DNA from: Dyadobacter sp.
Lineage (GTDB): Bacteria; Bacteroidota; Bacteroidia; Cytophagales; Spirosomataceae
NCBI RefSeq assembly: GCF_017744695.1
Contig: NZ_JAGIAS010000005.1
Location: 372,001 to 436,000 of the forward strand
Reading direction: 5' to 3'
DNA length: 64,000 nucleotides
The notes under the pieces were generated by a model. The model worked only from the letters and a program-made list of their open reading frames with translations, was not told the DNA's origin and did no database searches. Below, in pieces: positions 9,203 to 18,295 of the stretch (positions are counted from its first letter, which is position 1; each line of letters begins with the position of its first letter). Both the position numbers and the translations under genes were made by a program.

Positions 9203-9993
9203 ATTTTTTCCCGGTTCAGTTGCTTGAACTTGTGTTGTACAGCCGAGAATTTCAAGGTCTCTTTCGTGCCCAATGCAAGGTAACCCAATGTCCCGAGACT
9301 TGCATCGAAGAGTTTCAGCACCCTGTCCTGCAATTCCTTGTCAAAGTAAATCAGCACGTTGCGGCAGAGGATCAGGTCGAATTCATTGAAAGAGCTGTCG
9401 GAGACCAGGTTATGGGTCGAAATGATGATCTTCTCCGAAAGCTCGTTATCGAACTTGGCCTGGCCATATTGCGCGGTATAGTAGCTCGAAAAATCCCGTG
9501 TACCGCCCGACGTAATATAGCTTTCGGAGTATTGCTTCATCAGCCCCAGCGGAAATATGCCTTTCCTCACTTTTTCGAGTACACTCGGATTGAGATCGGT
9601 CGCGTACAGCAGCGAGCGCCGCAGCAGATTGGCCTCTTTGAGCAGGATCGCCATGGAATAGACTTCTTCGCCGGTCGAGCAGCCCGCGTGCCAGATACGG
9701 ATAAACGGCTTTGTACCCAATACCGGAAGCACTTCCTCGCGCAGGGACTTGTAAAATGCCGGGTCGCGGAACATCTCAGTGACATTCACCGTCACTTCTT
9801 CTACAAGCCGTTTGAGGTACGACGGGTCGTTGCGGACGCGATAGCGCAGTTCGGCGAAACTCGGGAATTTGTCGAGCGAACACAGCCGGATAATCCTGCG
9901 TTTCAGCGAAGCGCGCGAGTACCGCGTGAAATCGTATCCGTAAAGATCGAACAGGTCATTCAGCAAAAGGTCGATGTCATCCTCTTCAATCAT
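9184..9993 (-). CDS. cheR: CheR-type protein-glutamate methyltransferase
   Basis: ATG at 9993 gives 269 residues; an in-frame TTG six codons upstream is less likely. A helical N-domain (about 1-75, SRASLKRRIIRL) precedes the SAM-binding domain, with HAGCSTGEEVYSMA as motif I and FDLILCRNVLIYFD later. It transfers methyl groups from SAM to glutamate side chains. The start lies 4 bp after the receiver gene and the end overlaps cheB. The C-terminal TPR or beta extensions of some CheR proteins are absent. Confidence 0.9.
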   Translation of the reverse strand: MIEEDDIDLLLNDLFDLYGYDFTRYSRASLKRRIIRLCSLDKFPSFAELRYRVRNDPSYLKRLVEEVTVNVTEMFRDPAFYKSLREEVLPVLGTKPFIRIWHAGCSTGEEVYSMAILLKEANLLRRSLLYATDLNPSVLEKVRKGIFPLGLMKQYSESYITSGGTRDFSSYYTAQYGQAKFDNELSEKIIISTHNLVSDSSFNEFDLILCRNVLIYFDKELQDRVLKLFDASLGTLGYLALGTKETLKFSAVQHKFKQLNREKIWKKII

Positions 9994-9997
9994 GGCA

Positions 9998-10363
9998 TCA
10001 GATGTTACCAAGTATCTTCAAAAGCTTGTCGACGTCGATCGGTTTGGAAATGTAATCGTTGGCACCGGCATCGAGGCATTTCTCGCGGTCGCCCACCATG
10101 GCCTGCGCCGTAACGGCGATTACCGGTACCGACTGCCTGTTTTCAAGGTCTTTGATGAGCGGAATGGCCTCATAGCCATCCATTTCGGGCATCATCATGT
10201 CGATCAGCACCGCGTCTACCGGCTCGCCGGTCCGCAGGATATCTAGTGCTTCCGTTGCCGCGGAGCAGGAAATGCAGTCGAAGCCCTTCGATTTGAGGGT
10301 GGCTCTGAGCGCAAAGATGTTCCGGGCGTCGTCGTCGACGATCATGATCTTTTTCTTCTCCAT
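9998..10363 (-). CDS. Single-domain response regulator
   Basis: Protein of 121 residues consisting of one receiver domain: acidic pocket DDD at 10-12, phosphoacceptor Asp55 (VLIDMMMPEMDG), Thr/Ser position AVTAQAM, and Lys in ISKPID. No output domain. It closely resembles the third receiver of the upstream hybrid kinase (same DARNIF/DVRNIF and GDREKC segments), so the two may share a duplication origin. It probably relays phosphate within this operon. It starts 9 bp after the kinase gene. Confidence 0.92.
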   Translation of the reverse strand: MEKKKIMIVDDDARNIFALRATLKSKGFDCISCSAATEALDILRTGEPVDAVLIDMMMPEMDGYEAIPLIKDLENRQSVPVIAVTAQAMVGDREKCLDAGANDYISKPIDVDKLLKILGNI

Positions 10364-10372
10364 GGTGAGGGG

Positions 10373-13300
10373 TCAGGATTTTTCATAAAGCCACACGCGC
10401 AGCAGCGACATGAGCTGGTCGATATCCACCGGTTTCGTAATATAGTCAGAAGCGCCGGCATTAATGCATTTTTCGCGGTCGCCCGTCATGGCTTTGGCCG
10501 TAACGGCGATCACCGGCAGGTTGCGCCAATGAGGATTCTCGCGAATGCGCTTCGCGGTTTCGTAGCCGTCCATCTGGGGCATCATCATATCGAGCAACAC
10601 CACGTCTACTTCCGGGTTTTCGTGGAGTTTCTGCAAGGCTTCCTTGCCGTCCAGCGCTGTCAGGACATTCATTTTGTAGTTTTCCAATGATTTGGAAAGC
10701 GAGAAAATATTCCGGACGTCGTCATCGGCTATGAGCACGGTTTTGTTGTTCAGGATTTCGCCGAGTCCGCCGAGCTTGCGTACGTCCGTGCCCTGGCGGG
10801 CATTTTTCTTGTTCTCTTCCACCACGTGCAGGAACAGCGATACTTCGTCGAGCATGCGCTGGTAAGAATGCGCGGTTTTGACGATGATCGAATCTGCATA
10901 CTGCCTGATCCGCAGCTCTTCCGTCATGGAAAGGCTCTTGCCGGTGAAAATAATGATCGGTACATGCTCAAATCCGGGGTTCTTTTTCGCTTCTTCGAGC
11001 ATGTCGTAGGCCTTTTTATCGGGAATGCCCATGTCCAGGATCACGCAGTCGACCTCGTTATTCGAAAGCGCACTGACCCCTTCGTTGATATCGCTTTTGA
11101 GCTCTGAATGGATGTCGAATGTGCCCAGGTAGTAGGCTAATGCTTTGGCATGCATCGAATTGTCCTCGACGATGAGCACCTTTTTCGATTTCTTGCTGAT
11201 CACATATTCGATCTTCCGGAAAACTTCGTCCATCTTTTCGATCGCCACGGGCTTGTCGATAAAGTCGATCGCACCTTTTTGCAAGCTCTCGTTTTTCATC
11301 CGGTGCGACGACATGATGTGGACCGGAATATGCCGTGTTTCGGGATCGTTTTTGAGCTGATCCATCACTTCCCATCCGCTGACAACAGGTAGCTGAATGT
11401 CGAGCAGGATACCCATCGGTCTGAATGTCCGTGCTAATTCAAGTCCCTCATCGCCGCGTACGGCCACAATGCCTTTATAGCCCTGCTTGCGGGTGTAATC
11501 CAGGAGGGATTTGGCAAAAAACGTATCGTCCTCGATGATCAGGATCGCCTTAGCGGCATCGCCGACGGTCGAGCGGTCGTCGGGGATACTTTCGGGAATG
11601 ACAGTGCTGACAAACTGGTTTTGTATGGCCGGCAATGCTTTGGCCACGTTTTCTTCCTGGTAGCTTCCGAAGAAATTGGCTGTTTCCGGTTCGGAACGGC
11701 TGTATGCCGGCCCGATGGGCACAAAAAGTGTGAACTCGCTGCCCTGACCAACCACGCTCGTAAGCGATATTTCCCCGCCGAGCAGCTTGGCCAGTTCACG
11801 GCTGATGGACAGTCCCAGCCCCGTGCCGCCGTATTTGCGTTTGGTCGAACCGTCGGCCTGCTGGAATGCTTCAAAAATATGATGCTGTTTTTCCGGCGGA
11901 ACACCTATGCCCGTGTCGCGAACGGTGAAACAGAGCATTTTGTCATTTCCGTCATTCAGCTTGACGCTAATGTCCACCGATCCCTGTGCAGTGAATTTCA
12001 ATGCGTTGGAAATCAGGTTTTTGAGGATCTGTTCCATCCGCATTTTGTCCGTCTCGATTACCGGTGGAACGCCGCTCGCAATGGTAACCGAGAAATTAAG
12101 CCCCTTGTCCCGGGCGATCGGCGTGAAAAGGCTCTTCATATCGTCACTGATCTCCTTTACCGACACCGTTACATATTCCAGTTCCATTTTCCCGGCCTCG
12201 ATTTTCGACAGGTCGAGGATTTCGTCGATCAGGCCCAGCAAGCCATTACCGGAAGATTGAATGACCGTCGCATATTCGATCTGGTCGGGGGTAAGGTTCT
12301 TGTCGTCATTTTCGGCAAGCAGGCGGCTTAACAGCAGGATCGAGTTCAGCGGCGTCCGCAGCTCGTGCGACATATTGGCGAGGAACTCGGATTTGTACCG
12401 GGTCGTCAGTTCCAGTTCTTCCGCTTTTTTCTGTATTTCAAGGTTCTTTTCTTCCAGCAGGCTGCTGCGTTCTTCCAGTTCCTCGTTGGTTTGCTGCAAT
12501 TCCTCCTGCTGCACGCGCAGCTCTTCTTCCGACGCCTGCAACTTCTGCGATTGCGCTTCGAGTTCCGCATTCAGATTTTCCAGCTCGTTGTGCTGCGTTT
12601 GAAGTTCCTCGGCCTGGGCCTGCGTTTCTTCCAGGAAGTTTTGAAGCTTTACATAATCCAGCGCGGAATTGATGCCGCTGGCGATTGTTTCCAGGTTTTC
12701 TTCCAGGAAACGCATGGTCAGATCTTCCGGGGCTTTCAGGAACCCTAGCTCGATCACGCCAATGCACTCATAGGAGTACACGAGCGGGAGAATTGCGAGC
12801 GCCGAAGGACTTGTTTCGCCCAGGCTGGATGTCACTTTAAGGTAGTTTTCTGGCACGTCGTGCACCAGCAGGGGCTTCTTCGTATCGATTACCTGCCCGC
12901 ATAGTCCTTGTCCGGGCGCGACGGCTTCCGGTGCATTCTGCACGGCGAAGCTGCCGCTAAGCCGGAAATTCCAGTCGGTGTCGAGAATATAGATGGTCCC
13001 CAGGTTCGCGCCCGAATACGCGGCCAGGGTGTTGATCAGGTTTGCGGACAGCTTTTTGAGTACACGCTCTCCCCGGATCGCGTCGTTGATCTGCACTTCG
13101 CCCGCCTGCAACCAGTTTTGAATGTGCAGATCATTGAAAGTTTGTTCCAGTGATCCCGTCATATTATTCAACGCAACCGAAATGCGGCCGAGCTCATCGT
13201 CGGTTTCATCCATGCTGCGGGCAGCATAATCGCCTTCTGAAACCCTCTGCGCCACCTTTTCGATGTGGCCTATCCGACGATTTGTTTCCGTATATTTTTG

Positions 13301-13975
13301 TTCATCCAGCTGCTGTTGCGCGATTCGCTTGCCTATATCCTTTCGAATACGCAGGTATGACGAGATGGTGATCAGGATCGAGATCAGCGCGGCTACAACG
13401 ACCAGAATGGGGGTATATTTGATGTAGATCTGCTGCTGTTCGAGGTGTTCGGCCAGCCTGGCGCTTTCTTCTTCCTTGATGCGTTCCGTGGTGATCCTGA
13501 GATCGTCCATGATCTTCTTCCCTCTCACCATTTCCCGCAAACGGGAGTCGGTGTCATGCAGGAAATTCCGGTCTTTTTTGGCCATGTCGATGATGTTTTG
13601 CATCTGGCCGAACTTGGCTTCATAAAGGGCCTTCACCTCCCGAAGGTTCTTTTGCTGCATCGGATTGTCGGAAGTAAGCTCCACCAGGTTGTTGTAGCTG
13701 TCGGTGGTCTTTTCATAGGCACCCTCGTAGGGTTCGAGGAATTGCAGGTCCGAGGTCACCAGGTAACCGCGCTGGCCGGTTTCCGCATCTTTCATATGCG
13801 ACATGATGGCCTCCGCCTCGATAAGCACTTCATTGGTGTGGTTGACGAGCTCCGAATTGTTGATCAGCTTCTGTGTGCTGTAATAGGATGCCAGAAGGCT
13901 GAAAAACAGAAGGAGAATGGAGAAGGAAAAGACGATCTGTAATTGCTGGATGATCGAATTGGAAACTTTCTTCAT
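10373..13975 (-). CDS. CHASE3-HAMP-GAF hybrid histidine kinase with three receivers
   Basis: Protein of 1200 residues. TM1 about 13-32, CHASE3 sensor about 38-180 (DAETGQRGYLVTSD), TM2 about 188-207, HAMP about 208-285, GAF about 305-440, a long coiled coil about 446-528, HisKA with His537 (SHELRTP), and HATPase with an N box near 653-660 (NLISNALKF) and G boxes DTGIGVP and GGTGLGLS. Three receivers follow with phosphoacceptors Asp859, Asp981 and Asp1129. The second is atypical (DMGIPDKKAYD). A membrane sensor feeding a branched phosphorelay. Second gene of the operon, 13 bp after the REC-PAS kinase. Confidence 0.93.
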   Translation of the reverse strand: MKKVSNSIIQQLQIVFSFSILLLFFSLLASYYSTQKLINNSELVNHTNEVLIEAEAIMSHMKDAETGQRGYLVTSDLQFLEPYEGAYEKTTDSYNNLVELTSDNPMQQKNLREVKALYEAKFGQMQNIIDMAKKDRNFLHDTDSRLREMVRGKKIMDDLRITTERIKEEESARLAEHLEQQQIYIKYTPILVVVAALISILITISSYLRIRKDIGKRIAQQQLDEQKYTETNRRIGHIEKVAQRVSEGDYAARSMDETDDELGRISVALNNMTGSLEQTFNDLHIQNWLQAGEVQINDAIRGERVLKKLSANLINTLAAYSGANLGTIYILDTDWNFRLSGSFAVQNAPEAVAPGQGLCGQVIDTKKPLLVHDVPENYLKVTSSLGETSPSALAILPLVYSYECIGVIELGFLKAPEDLTMRFLEENLETIASGINSALDYVKLQNFLEETQAQAEELQTQHNELENLNAELEAQSQKLQASEEELRVQQEELQQTNEELEERSSLLEEKNLEIQKKAEELELTTRYKSEFLANMSHELRTPLNSILLLSRLLAENDDKNLTPDQIEYATVIQSSGNGLLGLIDEILDLSKIEAGKMELEYVTVSVKEISDDMKSLFTPIARDKGLNFSVTIASGVPPVIETDKMRMEQILKNLISNALKFTAQGSVDISVKLNDGNDKMLCFTVRDTGIGVPPEKQHHIFEAFQQADGSTKRKYGGTGLGLSISRELAKLLGGEISLTSVVGQGSEFTLFVPIGPAYSRSEPETANFFGSYQEENVAKALPAIQNQFVSTVIPESIPDDRSTVGDAAKAILIIEDDTFFAKSLLDYTRKQGYKGIVAVRGDEGLELARTFRPMGILLDIQLPVVSGWEVMDQLKNDPETRHIPVHIMSSHRMKNESLQKGAIDFIDKPVAIEKMDEVFRKIEYVISKKSKKVLIVEDNSMHAKALAYYLGTFDIHSELKSDINEGVSALSNNEVDCVILDMGIPDKKAYDMLEEAKKNPGFEHVPIIIFTGKSLSMTEELRIRQYADSIIVKTAHSYQRMLDEVSLFLHVVEENKKNARQGTDVRKLGGLGEILNNKTVLIADDDVRNIFSLSKSLENYKMNVLTALDGKEALQKLHENPEVDVVLLDMMMPQMDGYETAKRIRENPHWRNLPVIAVTAKAMTGDREKCINAGASDYITKPVDIDQLMSLLRVWLYEKS

Positions 13976-13988
13976 AAACGGGTGTCAG

Positions 13989-15584
13989 CTAAATGTCGGT
14001 TTTAAAGGTCGTTGGTAAATATTCCTGCACGAACGGAAGTATCAAAATGAATTCTGAACCCTCGTTTTCGGCGCTCCGGGCGGAAATGAGGCCGTTGTGT
14101 TTGTCCATGATCTTCTTTGCAATGGCCAGCCCGATCCCCGTTCCTTCGTAGGCATTGATGTTGTTGAGTCGCTGGAAAATGACAAATATCCGGTCGAGGA
14201 ACTTCTCGTCGAACCCAATGCCATTGTCGGCGATGATAATCCTGCAATAAGGGCCTTCGGTCGATGCAGGACTGGAAAGGTCCTTTTCTTCGACGATCTC
14301 GTAGCGGATATCGATTACGGGCGCCACATCGGGCCTCGAAAATTTCAGCGCGTTGCTGATCAGGTTCTGGAATACCTGGCGGATCTGGCTGGGAATTGTC
14401 TCTACCACCGGGAGTTTATCTTTCCGGATGCTGGCTTTTTTTTCCCGGATCGTCTCGTCGAAATCGGCAAGCAGTTCCTCCACCAACGCATTCAGGTCGG
14501 TCGGCTGGAAATAGGCGGTTACCGATAGGCGGGAGTAGTCAAGCAAATCGCTGATCAGCCGCGACATCCTGGCCGAAGAGCTGATCGACCGGTTGAGATA
14601 GGAAATTGCTTCGTCGTTGCCGGATAGGTATTTGTCTTTAATCAAATGGCTGAAAGTCTGGATCTTACGAAGTGGTTCTTTCAGGTCGTGAGATACCACC
14701 CAGGCAAATTGCTGCAATTCGTGGTTGGTCGTTTCGAGCTCCGAGTTTTTATCGACAAGCTCTTTGGTACGCAGCTCCACCTTATGTTCCAGCAATTCAT
14801 TGGCCATTTTCTGCTGGTGAATATCAGTAAACGTCCCCACCCAGCGCACAATGGCACCATTTTGCAATACGGGGATGATTTTAAGCAGAAAATACCTGTA
14901 ATCCTCCGAATCCAGCTGCCGTAACCGGGCCTCGCCGGAAAATTCCAGGCCATTCAGAAAATGCTCGTTCCAGCGCGCATAGGCGTGGTCGTCGGCGTGC
15001 GTTTCCGGGAATGTCCGGGCGTCAGCGGCATATTGGAACCAATGTCTGTTGACATATTCGATCTTCCCGTCGTTACGGATCGTGAATGCAATCTGCGGCA
15101 GCGATTCAAGGATGAAACGGAGCTCATCCATGCGGGCGGCCAGCTCTTCCTGCGCGTGCTTGCGCACGTCGATCTCATGCCGGAGGGATTCCTGAATCGC
15201 TTTCAATTCCTGCTGCTGTTCGAAAAGCCGGTAAAATGTTTTGACTTTCAGCAACAGGATATCAGGGTCGACAGGCTTGGTGAGGTAATCGATACCGCCG
15301 GAGGTATAGCCTTTCGTAATGAATTTTTTTTCTGTATTGACTGCCGAGAGAAAAATAATGGGCGTGTCCTTCGCTTTCCCGAAACCGGCAATGGCCTCGG
15401 CTACCTCGAACCCGTCCATACCCGGCATTTGCACATCAAGGATGATAACCGAGTAAGTTGTTTTAAGCACCTTTTTCAATGCTTCCTCACCCGACTCTGC
15501 GGTGTCGGTGTTGAAATTGTGGAGTTCCAGGATTTTTTTAAGCGGTAAGATGTTCTCCGGCCTGTCGTCGACAATAAGAATCAT
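13989..15584 (-). CDS. Hybrid kinase: receiver, PAS, HisKA, HATPase
   Basis: Starting at ATG 15584 (MILIVDDRPEN) gives 531 residues; the frame is open to 15635 but the extra 17 residues do not look like domain. Receiver about 1-118 with Asp50 (ILDVQMPGMDG), PAS about 150-262 (FTIRNDGKIEYVNRHW), coiled linker, HisKA of the phytochrome-like type with His299 (VVSHDLKEPLRK), HATPase about 400-520 (NLISNALKFS, DNGIGFD, GTGIGLAI). No membrane segment, so it is cytoplasmic. The N-terminal receiver suggests it receives phosphate from another kinase. First gene of the five-gene operon. Confidence 0.9.
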   Translation of the reverse strand: MILIVDDRPENILPLKKILELHNFNTDTAESGEEALKKVLKTTYSVIILDVQMPGMDGFEVAEAIAGFGKAKDTPIIFLSAVNTEKKFITKGYTSGGIDYLTKPVDPDILLLKVKTFYRLFEQQQELKAIQESLRHEIDVRKHAQEELAARMDELRFILESLPQIAFTIRNDGKIEYVNRHWFQYAADARTFPETHADDHAYARWNEHFLNGLEFSGEARLRQLDSEDYRYFLLKIIPVLQNGAIVRWVGTFTDIHQQKMANELLEHKVELRTKELVDKNSELETTNHELQQFAWVVSHDLKEPLRKIQTFSHLIKDKYLSGNDEAISYLNRSISSSARMSRLISDLLDYSRLSVTAYFQPTDLNALVEELLADFDETIREKKASIRKDKLPVVETIPSQIRQVFQNLISNALKFSRPDVAPVIDIRYEIVEEKDLSSPASTEGPYCRIIIADNGIGFDEKFLDRIFVIFQRLNNINAYEGTGIGLAIAKKIMDKHNGLISARSAENEGSEFILILPFVQEYLPTTFKTDI

Positions 15585-15650
15585 GTTTTTGGGAAAAGTA
15601 GGCACTAATCTGGTATTTGCCGGACGTCGAAACACGGAGTGTCGCGCATC

Positions 15651-15664
15651 GGTGTCGTGACACC
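15651..15664. promoter_or_regulatory. Short palindrome upstream of the signalling operon
   Basis: GGTGTC-GT-GACACC lies about 67 bp upstream of the first kinase gene. Further up, on the minus strand, TTTG-N19-TATATAGA is a possible promoter. Both are weak as single observations. The rest of 15636-15906 shows no gene. Confidence 0.3.
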
Positions 15665-15906
15665 TGATCTATATACGGTTGGCTCGCTGAGACACAAAAT
15701 TTTCAAGTGTGTGTACAAGTGTTGCCGTGTGTGTGGTTCGAATTGTGTATAAAAATTATACCAGTTACAGCTCTTCCTGGCCGTTTTTCATAATAACCTG
15801 ACGTAAAGCGGGAAGCGCGTGGGAGTGGGGCTGTGTAAATCAATTCGAAGCGGGAGGTAGCTGGGGAATTTCCGCCCGGATATGAGAGTCCGGGTTGATG
15901 TCAATC

Positions 15907-16479
15907 TTATAAACTCCTGATTTTGATCCGGATATCGTGCGGTGCCACTTCGTCGCCACCAAAATAGGGAAGGAGTTTGTAAGCTACTCCCACACCACCC
16001 GAGCAATGGCGCGGCATTACGGTTTCGATTCCGTGGTAAGTGAACACGTATGTATTCTCGCGAATGTCGATCCGGAAGCTGGTAACCTCGTTCAGCTCCG
16101 CTGTGCCCAGCTCGCGTTCCTGGCGCACGCCATTCACATATATGTACGCGTAGATGCGCAATGCGCCTTCGCGCCAGTTCCACCCGAAACGCGCGCTATT
16201 GTTCTGATGCTGCGAGCTGCAATCCGAGAAACCGTAGAGCTTATTGATATCGTGCTGGTTTTCAGGGATATTTGTTTTGTAAATACAGCTGCTGTCGAAC
16301 AAAGCCTGAAAACGCATGGATGAGGCGGTGAACAATGTATTCAGGTTCCGCTCGACTTCATGATTGCCTGCCTTGATATCGTAAGTAATAAAATCGTCCC
16401 CAAAACTCGGCGTATTGCCGATCCAATCGCAGGAAACAGCGCCGATCAGGAGGGTGAGCGCCATCAGGTATCGTTTCAT
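15907..16479 (-). CDS. Hypothetical lipoprotein
   Basis: Protein of 190 residues with a lipoprotein signal peptide (MKRYLMALTLLIGAVSC, lipobox GAVSC, Cys17). The mature part is mixed alpha/beta with no motif I recognise. It has Cys residues at about 65, 82 and 158 and ends in a basic KIRSL. Probably an envelope protein of unknown function. It stands alone, with about 270 bp of non-coding sequence on its 3' side. Confidence 0.7.
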   Translation of the reverse strand: MKRYLMALTLLIGAVSCDWIGNTPSFGDDFITYDIKAGNHEVERNLNTLFTASSMRFQALFDSSCIYKTNIPENQHDINKLYGFSDCSSQHQNNSARFGWNWREGALRIYAYIYVNGVRQERELGTAELNEVTSFRIDIRENTYVFTYHGIETVMPRHCSGGVGVAYKLLPYFGGDEVAPHDIRIKIRSL

Positions 16480-16635
16480 CGGTTCTGGTTTTAATGTAAA
16501 TGCCGGCCGAAATTTAGGATAGGAACGTATAATTCGCTTAAAAATTGGATGCGGGGCGGCAAGACACAGATGCTATCGTGGGATGGGGCTTGTTCAGCAT
16601 CGGTTGAGTGGCTTGATGAGGCCGGTGGCGGGCAT

Positions 16636-16677
16636 AAAAAAAACGAAGTCCGGATGTTCGTTTCATGCGGACTTCGT
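16636..16677 (-). terminator. Rho-independent terminator of the 55-residue ORF
   Basis: Ten-base perfect stem ACGAAGTCCG (16643-16652) with CGGACTTCGT (16668-16677), followed on the minus strand by a run of seven or more T. It lies 35 bp beyond the stop of the small minus-strand ORF at 16712-16879 and supports that ORF being transcribed. Confidence 0.85.
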
Positions 16678-16711
16678 CTCAACTTAGGAACCATTTAAGG
16701 TGCATCGAATG

Positions 16712-16879
16712 CTACCTTTGCTGTTTTCCCAGACTGTGATTCTCTTTTTGGTTGCTGGTAATATGATTACCTTTTACCATTTCTTCCTCACGATGTCTGC
16801 TATCCAGATTGTCTTTGTTTTCAGGCCTGTTCCGGACCTGGCCTTGCGGCATGGTTCCTGAACTTTGTGACTGTTTCAT
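16712..16879 (-). CDS. Small hydrophilic protein, 55 residues
   Basis: An uninterrupted ATG-to-TAG frame encoding 55 residues, beginning MKQSQSSGTMPQGQVRN and ending HSLGKQQR. It is very hydrophilic, rich in Gln, Asn, Glu, Lys and Ser, has no Cys, Trp or Tyr, and is probably disordered. Support comes from a strong terminator immediately downstream and from filling an otherwise empty 500-bp gap. It resembles in style the short disordered stress-type proteins of Cytophagales, but I cannot name a family. No coding sequence was seen in 16480-16635 or 16880-16979. Confidence 0.6.
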   Translation of the reverse strand: MKQSQSSGTMPQGQVRNRPENKDNLDSRHREEEMVKGNHITSNQKENHSLGKQQR

Positions 16880-16979
16880 GACAATTTTTCTAAATGGTTA
16901 TGTCTTATATGATCTAAATATTATGCCAAAGTTGTTGAGGCGCCGTGCCCGGTTTTCACTGTACTTGCCAAATCCGGGA

Positions 16980-18143
16980 CTATCCTCTTCTTGACCCTTC
17001 GTAAAGTTCGTATTCCAGCAGCCTGCAATCGATTTTTCCCGAATAAAACTCTATTCTGCGCTTGGCTTTGAGACCTATTTTTTTGGCCAGATCGAGGTTC
17101 CCGGTAAAGACATATCCGTAATATCCTCCACACTTCTGTTTCATAAAATCACCAATCCGTCCATAAGTTTCTTCAAGTTCGCTGATCTCGCCGAGTCGTT
17201 CGCCGTATTCCGGGTTCACGAAGAACACACCTTTGTTATCCTGCGGCACTTCGGTATCGGCAAAATCGCAAAGACCGAACTCGATCATATCGGCCACGCC
17301 GGCCGCGATTGCGTTCTTTTTGGCATTGATTACGGCATTCTGATCGTAATCGGTAGCGATAATGCGCACTTTCGGAGCTTCGATGATCTGCGCTTCCAGC
17401 TTGTTCTGCCCTTTGAAATAGACTTCCTCGTCATACCCAAGCAAATGCATGAACGAATAATTGTCCCTGAAAAGCCCGGGACGGCTGTTGGTGGCAATCA
17501 ATGCGGCTTCGATCGCGAGCGTACCCGAGCCGCACATCGGATTGATAAATGCCGAGTTACGGTTCCATTGGCTGGCCAGGATCGTTGCCGAAGCGAGGGC
17601 TTCCAGCATCGGAGCCTTGCCGGGGATTTTGCGGTAGCCATGCCGTGCCACCGTCTCGCCGGAAGTGTCGATGAAAATCTCGGCGCGGTCGTCCTTCCAG
17701 AACAAATGCACCACCGCTCCCTTCAACTCCGAGCCGGTGGACGGTCTCGCGCCTTTTTTATCGCGTAGCCTGTCCACAATGGCATCTTTCACACGCAGGT
17801 TCGCAAACATGGTGTTGTTCACCGTGGCAGTCATTACATTACTGGTAACCGAGAAATACGCGTCGTCGGCCAGGATATTCTCCCATGGCATTTTTGTCAG
17901 AAACCGGTAAACATCGTCGGGATGCTGCGCACTGAATGTACCCAGGCTGTAAAGTACCTGGCTCGCGCAATAGAGGTTGAGGTTTAGTTTGATACAGTCG
18001 TTGACGGTACCCCGCAGCCGCACCCCGGTGGCAAAGGTTTCTTCGACCCGGTAACCCAGTTCCGCCACTTCTTTTTCAAGAAACGGCGCAAGGCGCTTGT
18101 AACAGGTAATGATAATGGGGGCGGTTGTTTTGAATGGGGACAT
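16980..18143 (-). CDS. THUMP-domain RNA methyltransferase (RlmL N-terminal-like)
   Basis: Protein of 387 residues. An N-terminal ferredoxin-like plus THUMP region (about 8-160) precedes a Rossmann-fold methyltransferase domain with NPMCGSGTLAIEAAL as SAM motif I and ATDYDQNAV as motif II. The catalytic motif IV reads NPEYGERLGE, where NPPYGERL is usual in RlmL. Predicted to methylate the exocyclic N2 of a guanosine in 23S rRNA or tRNA; the exact target is unknown. It follows the flavoprotein gene on the same strand after a 152-bp gap holding a long inverted repeat. Confidence 0.85.
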   Translation of the reverse strand: MSPFKTTAPIIITCYKRLAPFLEKEVAELGYRVEETFATGVRLRGTVNDCIKLNLNLYCASQVLYSLGTFSAQHPDDVYRFLTKMPWENILADDAYFSVTSNVMTATVNNTMFANLRVKDAIVDRLRDKKGARPSTGSELKGAVVHLFWKDDRAEIFIDTSGETVARHGYRKIPGKAPMLEALASATILASQWNRNSAFINPMCGSGTLAIEAALIATNSRPGLFRDNYSFMHLLGYDEEVYFKGQNKLEAQIIEAPKVRIIATDYDQNAVINAKKNAIAAGVADMIEFGLCDFADTEVPQDNKGVFFVNPEYGERLGEISELEETYGRIGDFMKQKCGGYYGYVFTGNLDLAKKIGLKAKRRIEFYSGKIDCRLLEYELYEGSRRG

Positions 18144-18151
18144 TTTTTTAA

Positions 18152-18259
18152 GCTTTAAGCAATAGGCGATAAGCTTTAAGCCCTATACTACAAGTTAATA
18201 AGCATTTGGCCCAAGGCTTTTTGCTTACTGCTTACAGCTTATAGCCTATTGCTTACAGC
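18152..18259. repeat. Long imperfect inverted repeat, arms of 30 bases
   Basis: The arm at 18152-18181 and the reverse complement of 18230-18259 agree at 27 of 30 positions. Each arm is itself made of TAAGC-type words repeated about every 10 bases (TAAGCAATAGG, TAAGC). The roughly 48-base centre folds further (TTGGCCCAA). The element fills the gap between the flavoprotein and the methyltransferase genes, both on the minus strand. It could terminate, attenuate or stabilise the transcript, or be a mobile palindromic element. Confidence 0.8.
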
Positions 18260-18295
18260 ATTTTTTCGCAAAGCTACCATATTGCAAGACTCCAA

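Noticed and set aside
9220..10113. 297-codon plus-strand frame over cheR
   Set aside because: cheR has clear catalytic motifs and fits the operon; the antisense frame has none.
12261..12748. Ser- and Phe-rich plus-strand frames opposite the hybrid kinase coiled coil
   Set aside because: Low-complexity mirror of the Glu/Gln-rich coiled coil.
15788..16183. 131-codon frame overlapping the lipoprotein gene
   Set aside because: Out of frame with a protein that has a clear lipobox; low-complexity content.
16491..16694. 67-codon minus-strand frame in the 16.5-16.7 kb gap
   Set aside because: Overlaps the terminator hairpin of the 55-residue gene and has no plausible start context.
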